A stretch of DNA of 64,000 nt from Shimia sp. R10_1 (GTDB lineage: Bacteria; Pseudomonadota; Alphaproteobacteria; Rhodobacterales; Rhodobacteraceae), in assembly GCF_017744095.1 (NCBI RefSeq), contig NZ_JAGHQX010000005.1, forward strand, positions 1 through 64,000. Reading direction: 5' to 3'. Below the pieces are notes generated by a model, which was not told the origin of the DNA, made no database searches, and was given only the letters and a program-made list of their open reading frames with translations. The position numbers were made by a program, and so were the translations under genes. Shown one piece after another: positions 34,966 through 42,940 of this stretch; position 1 is the stretch's first letter; each line of letters begins with the position of its first letter.

Positions 34966-36588
34966 TTACGCCCCCTGAATCGAGTAGGGGATTTGCTTAA
35001 ATACGATACCTTCGGCCTTCAGCCGGTCTGCTGAGACCGTGCACCCTTCGGCGTAGACCACACGTTCCCCTACGAACCCATCAGGCGCAGCAGGTAGATT
35101 GGTCAGCATATCCGGTGTAAGCACATTACCAGCTTCTATGCGGGCAAAACCCTGTTCCGGTTCGGAATAGAGCAGATAGACGATCTGCGCCCCATGCTGA
35201 CCAACCAACGGTGTGGAGCCATCCACCCGCTGCGGGATCGGTGCACCGGTTTCGCTAAAGAACACATGCGCAGCAAGGTCAGGGAACGACACAGCGCCAT
35301 CGATATCACCAAATTCGTCAAACAACGGCGTGCCAAGCCGACAATACCGGAAACCACCGCCAAGACCTTCGACAGGTTTGACAGAATCTCCGCCTTTGTC
35401 ATAGCCATTGACTACGCGGCGCAAACGTTCCCCCGTAATCTCCGAGGCGATCTTCTCATCCATTTCAACAAGGATAAATTGGCGGTTGCCACCATCCTGT
35501 TTGTTTAAGTTGAGCACGGCGTGCCCAGTAGTACCTGATCCAGAAAAGGTATCCATTACAAGATCGTCTGCCTTGGTAGCTATCCGAAGAATTTTCTCAA
35601 CGAACTTTGTGGGCTTAGGTGTCGGAAACAACTCGGACGTCGGAACTTCTGGAAAGATGTTCTTCAATTCGTATTTTGCATTTCGGTTGTGCCCTGTTTC
35701 ATCAATATCAACCCATAGAGAACTTGGAGCCAACCCCTTTTGATCTTTTAGGTATGTTTTGCGCAGTATGCCTCGTGACGTGTCGGTGAAAACAATTTCG
35801 CCGCTTGCGATCTTCTCTTCAACTTGTTGCTTTGACCATCGCCAACCATTTGCCGGAGGTTCCAGTGCCCTCCCGTCAGGGTGACTGATTTGATAGCGAA
35901 GATTCTCCCTTGGATTGGGCGACGACAAATTGCCTGCGAACCACGGTCCGTTCGGATCATCATCTGGGTTTGAGTAATGCGCATTGTTTTCCTCAGATCG
36001 CGGCAACGCAAAAGAAATCCAGTCGGGCCTTTTTGAGTAGGCAATCGTATAGTTGTGATCCATGGAAACTTTTTTTGCGTCATTATTAGAACTGTCCGCT
36101 GATCGCCAAATGATATCAGCGACAAAACAATTTGAGCCAAAAATCTCATTCATTACCGCACGGAGATGGTGATTTTCATTGTCATCAATTGAGACGAATA
36201 TCACCCCATCTTCTTTCAAAAACTCTCGTAACAGTCTTAAGCGCGGATACATCATGCATAGCCACTTATCGTGGCGCGACAAGTCCTCGGCCTCTTTGCC
36301 AACGACCTTGCCCAACCACTGTTTGATCTCGCCCGAGTTCACGTTGTCATTGTAAACCCAGTTCTCGTTCCCAGTGTTGTACGGCGGATCGATGTAGATG
36401 CATTTCACTTTGCCCGCATAATACGGCAGCAAGGCTTTAAGGGCTTCGAGATTGTCCCCTTGGACCAGAAGATTGCCGCTGTCCGCATTCCCGGCGGATA
36501 GTTCACTGTCGCAATGCAATAATCGATACGGGACTTCACGGTGGTGGTTCACGATGGCATCTTTGCCGATCCATTTCAACTCAGGCAT
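34966..36588 (-). CDS. mod: Type III site-specific DNA adenine methyltransferase (Mod)
   Basis: This 540-residue methyltransferase has the beta-class order: catalytic motif YIDPPYNTGNENW first, then a long recognition region, then the SAM-binding motif DTFSGSGTTGHAV. It methylates adenine on one strand of an asymmetric site and gives Res its specificity. I chose ATG 36588 (MPELKWIG) because AGGAAAGG lies upstream; the in-frame extension to 36657 has no such signal. The recognition sequence cannot be read from this alone. Confidence 0.92.
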   Translation of the reverse strand: MPELKWIGKDAIVNHHREVPYRLLHCDSELSAGNADSGNLLVQGDNLEALKALLPYYAGKVKCIYIDPPYNTGNENWVYNDNVNSGEIKQWLGKVVGKEAEDLSRHDKWLCMMYPRLRLLREFLKEDGVIFVSIDDNENHHLRAVMNEIFGSNCFVADIIWRSADSSNNDAKKVSMDHNYTIAYSKRPDWISFALPRSEENNAHYSNPDDDPNGPWFAGNLSSPNPRENLRYQISHPDGRALEPPANGWRWSKQQVEEKIASGEIVFTDTSRGILRKTYLKDQKGLAPSSLWVDIDETGHNRNAKYELKNIFPEVPTSELFPTPKPTKFVEKILRIATKADDLVMDTFSGSGTTGHAVLNLNKQDGGNRQFILVEMDEKIASEITGERLRRVVNGYDKGGDSVKPVEGLGGGFRYCRLGTPLFDEFGDIDGAVSFPDLAAHVFFSETGAPIPQRVDGSTPLVGQHGAQIVYLLYSEPEQGFARIEAGNVLTPDMLTNLPAAPDGFVGERVVYAEGCTVSADRLKAEGIVFKQIPYSIQGA

Positions 36589-36707
36589 GTGCGGGCCTTT
36601 CCTGCTCGCCCTGTGCGGGCTTCGAAATCTGTGCACTACCCCTAGCCGCTTAACCACCTAACTTGCAACGTACGGATCGTGGTTTGCACCGTGGGAATGG
36701 CCAAACC

Positions 36708-36875
36708 TTACTGGACAGAGTCACTGACTTCATCCTCTTCAAAGACCTCTATCCAATACTGGGTGATTGCATCTGAAAGGATAGCCCCGACGAAGCGTTG
36801 CTCGACCTCGCGTAGTTCGCGCAGCTTGTCCAACGCCTCTTCTTCAATCCCGCGAAACGATGTCTTCTTTCTCAT
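36708..36875 (-). CDS. Small hypothetical protein upstream of mod
   Basis: This 55-residue charged protein (MRKKTSFRGIEEEALDKLRE, then VEQRFVGAILSDAITQYW) is predicted largely helical. GGAGGACATTTTC directly before ATG 36875 supports translation; an in-frame ATG at 36890 is less well placed. It lies 119 bp before mod on the same strand and may be the first gene of that operon. No family is recognised. A role as a small regulator of the R-M genes is only a guess from its position. Confidence 0.6.
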   Translation of the reverse strand: MRKKTSFRGIEEEALDKLRELREVEQRFVGAILSDAITQYWIEVFEEDEVSDSVQ

Positions 36876-36891
36876 GAAAATGTCCTCCATC

Positions 36892-36977
36892 GGTATTTAG
36901 CAGGTGGGATCATTGTCCTGCGCAGGTTCGGCTGACTGAGAACCTGCGTGGGTCATACAACTGTCCGACTAAATACC
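36892..36977. repeat. 86-bp coaxial nested inverted repeat in a divergent intergenic region
   Basis: The outer arms GGTATTTAG (36892-36900) and CTAAATACC (36969-36977) and the inner arms CGCAGGTTC (36921-36929) and GAACCTGCG (36940-36948) share one centre at 36934.5. The stretches between them are only weakly symmetric. It lies between the small gene on the minus strand and the Rep-like gene on the plus strand. It could be a two-dimer operator or a cruciform-type origin. Confidence 0.7.
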
Positions 36978-37001
36978 TGTCGCACCAAGAAAGGCGACAG
37001 G

Positions 37002-38126
37002 ATGAGGGGATTACACCGAACACGGCTGAACACGCGATTGGCTAATACAATGAACATGGATGGCAAACGGAAAGCCGAGCGAGACATACTTCGCACTATG
37101 CCCGAGTTCGATGCATGGGTCGCAAAACTAGATAACTGTAAGCCTTCACGCCCGTGCAATCTGCCCATGTGTGATCACTGCGCCGGTGCAGGGGCAGAGA
37201 ATGCTCACCTCGGGCCAGACAGCAAGAACTACACCAACAGGAATACGGGTCGTGGCGCAAAGATCAACTATCGCAACCGTGGGGGCGACTGGCTTCTTGC
37301 GCCTTTTCTGGAGTTCGATACGGACAATCTCCACGCCTTCACCATAAACTTCCGGATTTGCGCCAAAGACTGTGACCCAAAACTGACCAAGGCATCCGTT
37401 CAGCGCGAATTTCGCTACTTCTTGGATCAGCACATGCCCGACGCAATCGCTCGCATGACTTTGGATGTCGCAGTCTGCACTGGCCCGAAGTCACGGTTGG
37501 GCTATCCAGAAAGACACGTGGACCCCGACATCATAGATGGCGATTTCTGGATGAAGTTTCATGGCCACGGAATCATTTGGCATCCACTGTTGGGCAAGCA
37601 TGACATCGCGAAACGAATGCGTGGTTTCTACCCAGGGCCTAACCGGGTTGCATTCTCCAAACGGTACGACTTGGACAACACAGCCGACGGCTTTGAGGTA
37701 GGAGGTCTGAAGGGATGGGGCGAATATGCGGCTATGGAGAAAACGGAACTGGCGTTGCCTGATGGCGATCAAGAAAATGACAACGTGGCGGCGTTCCAGC
37801 ATCTCGCTCGCCTTCGTCTTGCATGGCCCCGTCAGTCACGACGGATCACATACGGAACCCACAAAGGCAGAGGACAACGAAATCGAACTCTGAAAGGTAT
37901 AACTACGGCAACTTCTGTGGACGTGGATGACGCAGACTGTCTTCGCGACGTCTCAGGCAGCAATTGCACTTACGCGGCCCCATCTGATGATCGTTTTTTT
38001 ATTTCTATCTTTATTGGTAACGGTGGAGCGCTCCGAAATCCAACCAAGGATATAGGAATAAGGGGCCTCGTCGAACCGCTTCTGTCACACCTAACTGCAC
38101 CGCATAACGTCCGCAAACCACCCTAA
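37002..38126 (+). CDS. Hypothetical protein, candidate HUH/Rep-like replication initiator
   Basis: I do not recognise this 374-residue protein as a named family. It has a Cys cluster (RPCNLPMCDHC), a hydrophobic strand (HAFTINFRI), an H-x-H segment (FHGHGIIWHP) and a Tyr followed by Lys (GEYAAMEKTEL). This order, finger, strand, HxH and Tyr, recalls rolling-circle Rep proteins, although the residue between the His is Gly rather than hydrophobic. ATG 37002 follows AGAAAGG; 37050 is another possible start. The last 60 residues look low in conserved features. Confidence 0.4.
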   Translation: MRGLHRTRLNTRLANTMNMDGKRKAERDILRTMPEFDAWVAKLDNCKPSRPCNLPMCDHCAGAGAENAHLGPDSKNYTNRNTGRGAKINYRNRGGDWLLAPFLEFDTDNLHAFTINFRICAKDCDPKLTKASVQREFRYFLDQHMPDAIARMTLDVAVCTGPKSRLGYPERHVDPDIIDGDFWMKFHGHGIIWHPLLGKHDIAKRMRGFYPGPNRVAFSKRYDLDNTADGFEVGGLKGWGEYAAMEKTELALPDGDQENDNVAAFQHLARLRLAWPRQSRRITYGTHKGRGQRNRTLKGITTATSVDVDDADCLRDVSGSNCTYAAPSDDRFFISIFIGNGGALRNPTKDIGIRGLVEPLLSHLTAPHNVRKPP

Positions 38127-38184
38127 TCCACGGACCTGTTTTCCGCTCTGCCCCTAAATAGGATTGAGTGAGAAAGGAAACCCG

Positions 38185-38355
38185 ATGAGAAAAGTGTCCA
38201 AAACCGGATTGCTGTCGAAAATGACACCAAACGTTGCTGATCTGATCACAGAACTTCAGCGTGATTTGGAAACCCATGACGATGAGTTTCACTTGGTTTT
38301 AACTGAAGCACTGACCGGAGCACCTCGACACAAACACGTTACCCAGGCAGCCTGA
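38185..38355 (+). CDS. Small hypothetical protein
   Basis: This 56-residue protein (MRKVSKTGLLSKMTPNVADL, then TELQRDLETHDDEFHLVLTE) is acidic and helical in its middle. AAAGGAAA before ATG 38185 supports translation. It follows the Rep-like gene by 58 bp on the same strand. No family or function is recognised. Confidence 0.5.
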   Translation: MRKVSKTGLLSKMTPNVADLITELQRDLETHDDEFHLVLTEALTGAPRHKHVTQAA

Positions 38356-38475
38356 TTTCGTACCAATAGAGGCGGTGTCAGTAAGAGTGGGCAGTAAGCC
38401 TTTGCTGATCTAACCGTATCACGCTACGGAAGCCGCCGGATGATCAACGAGATCGCAACCGAATACAAAATGACT

Positions 38476-39030
38476 TCATCGGCTGCTTGCTGGAATAGTT
38501 CGGTACAGAGTCGGAACCGACACTCCAAACGCTGATGCAATTTCGGCGGCAGGCACTTCCTTTGCGAACATCTCTTTGGCCGATGCGATCTGAACTTCAT
38601 TCATCTTCTTGGGGCGACCACCCAAACGGCCGCGCTTCCTCGCGGCATCCAACCCAATATTGGTGCGCTCGATAAGGAGGTCTCTCTCCATCTGTGAACA
38701 GGCCGCCATGACCGTGAACAGCATCCGCCCCGCTGGCGTGGTTGTATCAATGGTCTCGGTCAACGACATGAAGCCGATTCCGCGCTCTTCGAAGTCTGCA
38801 ACGATTTGGATGAGATGCTGAACTGACCGTGCTACCCGGCTCAAGCCAAGGCAAACGAAGGTATCGCCAGTGCGACAGTAGCTCAGGGCTTCTTCCAGTA
38901 CAGGCCGATCCACTTTGGCCCCAGACGCAACCTCTTCAAATATGCGATCACAGCCAGCATCTCGTAGCCGGTCGATCTGCCCATCCAAGTTCTGGCCACC
39001 TGTTGAAACCCTCGCGTATCCGATCCGCAT
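38476..39030 (-). CDS. Serine recombinase (resolvase/invertase family)
   Basis: This 184-residue protein has catalytic Ser9 in YARVSTGGQ, arginines in GLSRVARS and MERDLLIERT, and a C-terminal helix-turn-helix (AAEIASAFGVSVPTLYR). This is a full-length small serine recombinase of the Tn3 resolvase/Hin type. No transposase is nearby, so it may resolve multimers of an excised circular form or invert a segment. Repeated TTTCGAGA elements lie just upstream. Confidence 0.92.
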   Translation of the reverse strand: MRIGYARVSTGGQNLDGQIDRLRDAGCDRIFEEVASGAKVDRPVLEEALSYCRTGDTFVCLGLSRVARSVQHLIQIVADFEERGIGFMSLTETIDTTTPAGRMLFTVMAACSQMERDLLIERTNIGLDAARKRGRLGGRPKKMNEVQIASAKEMFAKEVPAAEIASAFGVSVPTLYRTIPASSR

Positions 39031-39406
39031 TGCACCTCCATCGATTCTTAAAACTCATCACAAGATACCATGTGACAGAGTAAGTTTCGAGAATGAGTTT
39101 CGAGAATCGCTAAGTTCTTTGATTTCAGTGTTTTTGATTAATGCGGTTTCGAGATGCATGAACGACCGTTTTTGATAAGCGTGCTAGGAGTGCAGAGTTA
39201 GGAAAATCGTGAGACAAAGGAAATGTCTAATTTGACCCCGATCATCGAACATGCAAGATTTGGGCTGGACACTGGACGTTGAAAGTCTATCACGTACTGG
39301 TTGAGCTTCGTCCTTTCTTAGCGGTCACTTCCTTAGGGCGGCCCATCACCTGTGGCTGGGGGCAGGGTTTCTTGCCTTTCATGAAAAGAATTGGAGATTC
39401 CTAGCG
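39031..39406. other. Non-coding stretch upstream of the resolvase; candidate res site at 39083-39155
   Basis: AGTTTCGAGAAT occurs twice in tandem (39083-39094 and 39096-39107), a third TTTCGAGA is at 39147-39154 and a fourth partial copy (TTTCGAG) is at 40261. Small serine recombinases usually bind repeated sub-sites next to their own gene, so this is a candidate res region. The rest of the gap holds only a doubtful 30-codon frame at 39290-39382. Confidence 0.55.
39290..39382 (-). pseudogene. Doubtful 30-codon Lys-rich frame, possible gene remnant
   Basis: A short minus-strand frame encodes MKGKKPCPQPQVMGRPKEV followed by a basic tail. It has only a weak upstream AGGAA. The MGRPK segment recalls the basic tails of recombinases or DNA-binding proteins. 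It may be a remnant or chance. Confidence 0.2.
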
Positions 39407-40192
<786 letters not shown>

Positions 40193-40637
40193 CGCACCAC
40201 TTGGGCAAGGCGACCGTCACGATTTCACTGGACAACCTCCGACACTTGTGCATATATATGTTTCGAGCGTGTTTGATGTGCCCCGCTCATAAAAGATCAG
40301 AAGCATACCGCGTAGCGCTCCACGGCCAGATTGTAAAGATCAAGTAGTGGGCGACTGTGCAGCGGACAGTCAAATCGGTATAACCGAAAATGTGGAAAAG
40401 GTAGGCGTAACGGCCTACCTTTTTCTCTTTGCAACAACCGTATCTCGCAGATTCAGGTGTAACCGTTTCCACATCACACCTTACCGAGTGCGCACAAAAA
40501 AATCTCAAGCGCCTTGAAAGGGCTTTGGTGGGATTCTAACTACGAATGCAGGGAAGCACTGTGCGACCCAATATGCTAACACAACCAGTTCTCGAAGACG
40601 GGTGCAACCACGGTCGGGACCTCAATGGAGGTACGAC
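40193..40637. other. Gene-free stretch with a strong terminator
   Basis: No supported gene lies in these 445 bases. At 40399-40424 there is a terminator (next entry), far (about 200 bp) from the phosphoribosyltransferase stop. The region between could encode a small RNA or simply be untranslated. Confidence 0.5.
40399..40424 (+). terminator. Rho-independent terminator
   Basis: AGGTAGGC and GCCTACCT form a perfect 8-bp stem with a GTAACG loop, followed directly by TTTT. It ends a plus-strand transcript before the AlpA-like/integrase pair. Confidence 0.85.
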
Positions 40638-40985
40638 TTGTATACACTGCACAACAAAACCGTCTTCGAAAAAGGCGACCAACTCCACACCAAACCGATC
40701 ACGCACCCCGCGCAGAAGGCAGCACAAAAGTCATCGCGGTGGCCCGGGATGATGAGCATTGCGACGCTTGCCGAATACATCGATGTTTCGGTTTCGACCG
40801 CAAGCAATCTTGTTAGAACTGGGCAACTTCCACCGCCAACCATCGCTCCGACACCAAGGCTGAAACGATGGTCGCGGGAGGATATTGATCAGTATCTGCA
40901 CCGATCTTCAGATCACATCGCTAGTGGTCCATCAATTGACGAACTTCTGGGTGTAGCCTCCACCAAGTCACGTGGAGGCTACTAA
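40638..40985 (+). CDS. AlpA-like helix-turn-helix protein (putative excisionase/regulator), TTG start
   Basis: This 115-residue protein has a MerR/AlpA-type winged helix-turn-helix in SIATLAEYIDVSVSTASNLV, followed by PRLKRWSREDIDQYL. I chose TTG 40638 because GGAGG (40627-40631) lies six bases upstream; there is no in-frame ATG before 40749, which has no good site and would remove the preceding RWPG segment. It ends one base before the integrase ATG, so it is coupled to it, as expected for an excisionase or integrase-control gene. Confidence 0.75.
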   Translation: MYTLHNKTVFEKGDQLHTKPITHPAQKAAQKSSRWPGMMSIATLAEYIDVSVSTASNLVRTGQLPPPTIAPTPRLKRWSREDIDQYLHRSSDHIASGPSIDELLGVASTKSRGGY

Positions 40986-40986
40986 A

Positions 40987-42096
40987 ATGCCGCGAATTCG
41001 TGAGTTCCTGATCCAAGAGAAAACCCGCCACGGCAAAACGCGCTATCTGTTCCACCGCCGCCCAGATGGCCGACGCATCACGATTAAAGGTCGACCCGAT
41101 GAAGCCGACTTTGAAGCCCGGTACGACTGGCTGTCCGGTGGAGGTGACCAGCAACTTGATCTCCAAAAGGCATCCATCGAACGGCAACGCCAAGGCGCGA
41201 CACCACAGACGGTCGCTGAGCTTTCTCAGTACTACTTTCGTTATGTTGATCGTGAGGTTGACCGCAGGGCCTTCGCGTCCAGCACGGCCAAACACTACGG
41301 ACGTTTCACCCGGCGCTTCATCTCTGATTTTGGTCCCGTACCGTTGAATTCAATCCAGCCAAATCAGTTAGAGCGTATTCTTGATAGCTGGAGTGCGACC
41401 GACAATGCATGGAACAATGCTTTACGGGCAATCAAGCACATGTTTCGGTTCGCTGAAAAGCATTGGGGATTGCGACCCAACCCAGCCCTAGAAATAGAAA
41501 AACGCAAAGTTGTCACCCGGGGGTTTGAACCTTGGGAAACCCATGACATCCAAACCTATTTTAATACCCACACATATGGAACAAAGGCTCACTTGGCGAT
41601 GATGCTATTACTTGAGGCGGCACCACGTCGGGCTGACATCGTCAAATTGGGGCCTCCCCACCTTGAGCAAGACAACGGGGTGACACAACTGAAATTTGTG
41701 CCGCAAAAAACAGAAAACAAGAGCGCCATTCCAGTGACAGTTCCAATAAGTGACCGCCTTCTTAGGGCAATCGACGACACAGCCACCGGTGAGAACACAT
41801 TCCTAGTGACGTCTTTTGGACACCCCTTCACGGCGGCAGGTTTTGGAAACAAACTGGCACAGTGGAGAGATGAAGCTGGTGTTCGGTCCAGTGTGGCAAC
41901 CCACGGAATCCGCAAGTCCGTTGGCATCAACATGGCTGAGAATGGTGCAACGCCATATGAAATCATGGCGGCACTTGGCCACTCTTCTCCAAAGGTCACC
42001 AAAGTTTACACCGAAGAAGCTGACAGGCGAAAGCTTGCGGCCAAAGCATCGTCCAAAAGCACCCTTTCTGCATTGGTCACAGAGGGGGATGAGTGA
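40987..42096 (+). CDS. int: Tyrosine recombinase / site-specific integrase
   Basis: This 369-residue phage-type integrase has a SAM-like core-binding domain (residues about 75-165) and a catalytic domain with Arg in EAAPRRAD (about 214), HGIR (306-309), His332 in LGHSS and nucleophile Tyr341 in KVYTEEADR. GGAGG precedes ATG 40987. It lies directly beside the tRNA-Arg target, pointing at it, and is the expected integrase for the 16-bp att repeats. Confidence 0.93.
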   Translation: MPRIREFLIQEKTRHGKTRYLFHRRPDGRRITIKGRPDEADFEARYDWLSGGGDQQLDLQKASIERQRQGATPQTVAELSQYYFRYVDREVDRRAFASSTAKHYGRFTRRFISDFGPVPLNSIQPNQLERILDSWSATDNAWNNALRAIKHMFRFAEKHWGLRPNPALEIEKRKVVTRGFEPWETHDIQTYFNTHTYGTKAHLAMMLLLEAAPRRADIVKLGPPHLEQDNGVTQLKFVPQKTENKSAIPVTVPISDRLLRAIDDTATGENTFLVTSFGHPFTAAGFGNKLAQWRDEAGVRSSVATHGIRKSVGINMAENGATPYEIMAALGHSSPKVTKVYTEEADRRKLAAKASSKSTLSALVTEGDE

Positions 42097-42162
42097 TGGA
42101 TTTACACACCTTTTCACACACCTTCCGTGTGTCGCCATTTTCCTTAATGAAATCAGGAATGC

Positions 42163-42178
42163 TGGCGACCCCGGCAGG
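42163..42178. repeat. Attachment-site direct repeat within the tRNA 3' end
   Basis: This is the second copy of TGGCGACCCCGGCAGG, covering the CCA, discriminator base, acceptor strand and part of the T arm of tRNA-Arg on the minus strand. The insertion therefore leaves an intact tRNA gene. Confidence 0.88.
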
Positions 42179-42239
42179 ATTCGAACCTGCAACCTGCCCC
42201 TTAGGAGGGGGCTGCTCTATCCAGTTGAGCCACGGGGCC
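42163..42239 (-). tRNA. tRNA-Arg (anticodon CCT)
   Basis: The minus strand folds as a full cloverleaf. The 7-bp acceptor stem GGCCCCG pairs with CGGGGTC. The anticodon stem GCCCC/GGGGC encloses loop CTCCTAA with anticodon CCT, and the T loop reads GTTCGAATC. CCA is encoded (42163-42165). It is the integration target of the island. Confidence 0.96.
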
Positions 42240-42346
42240 GTACTGAAACTTCTAGCGAGGCAAGGTGGCCTTGTCATGCAGGTTTTTACTGGCCCAGCTC
42301 CGCTTCTGGCTTTGAGAAATCTTCAAGTGCTTGGTGAGTTTGAAGT

Positions 42347-42829
42347 TTAGAGGTGTTCGGCAAACGCCGCCACAACCTGCTGATAAACTTCGCGTTTGAA
42401 CGGCACGATATTTTCCACAAGTTCATCTATGGGCAGCCAGCGCCATTCAGAAAATTCCGGGTGATCCACCGCAATGTTCACATCCGCATCGCTGCCGTGA
42501 AAGCGCAGCAGATACCACATTTGTTTCTGTCCGCGAAAGCGGCCTTTCCAGATGCGCGGCACGATATCGTGGGGGAGGTCGTAGGCAATCCAATCAGCGG
42601 TTTCTGCCTCGACCGTCACCAGATCCGCAGAAACGCCGGTTTCCTCTTCGAGCTCACGAAGGGCCGCATCTTTGGCGCTTTCGCCTTTGTCGATCCCGCC
42701 TTGAGGCATCTGCCAGGCAGGGACCTCGCTGTCCAGGCGCTGGCCCACAAAAACATGGCCATCGCCATTCACCAGCATCACACCGACGTTTTCGCGGTAA
42801 GGCAATTTTGCGATTTCTTCCGGTGTCAT
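42347..42829 (-). CDS. rppH: RNA pyrophosphohydrolase (Nudix)
   Basis: This 160-residue protein begins with [21 protein letters not shown], has WQMPQGGID and a complete Nudix box from GGIDKGES to REL..EETG, then [10 protein letters not shown] and EWRWLP. It removes pyrophosphate from the 5' end of transcripts to start RNase E decay. ATG 42829 follows GGGAG; the frame extends to 42859 without need. It lies 107 bp from the tRNA on the same strand. Confidence 0.92.
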   Translation of the reverse strand: MTPEEIAKLPYRENVGVMLVNGDGHVFVGQRLDSEVPAWQMPQGGIDKGESAKDAALRELEEETGVSADLVTVEAETADWIAYDLPHDIVPRIWKGRFRGQKQMWYLLRFHGSDADVNIAVDHPEFSEWRWLPIDELVENIVPFKREVYQQVVAAFAEHL

Positions 42830-42891
42830 CGTGGGCTCCCTGGCTTTGTGATGTGCCACTGGTATCGCCCCGCAAGCAGGGTCGCAAATGA

Positions 42892-42919
42892 AAACAGCCC
42901 CGCGCGGGCGGGGCTGTTT
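42892..42919 (-). terminator. Rho-independent terminator of the deoC-aldehyde dehydrogenase operon
   Basis: AAACAGCCCCG and CGGGGCTGTTT form a perfect 11-bp stem with a 6-base loop, 21 bp past the aldehyde dehydrogenase stop. On the minus strand it is followed by T-rich sequence. Confidence 0.85.
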
Positions 42920-42940
42920 CAGTTTCCAGGATGGCAGGCT

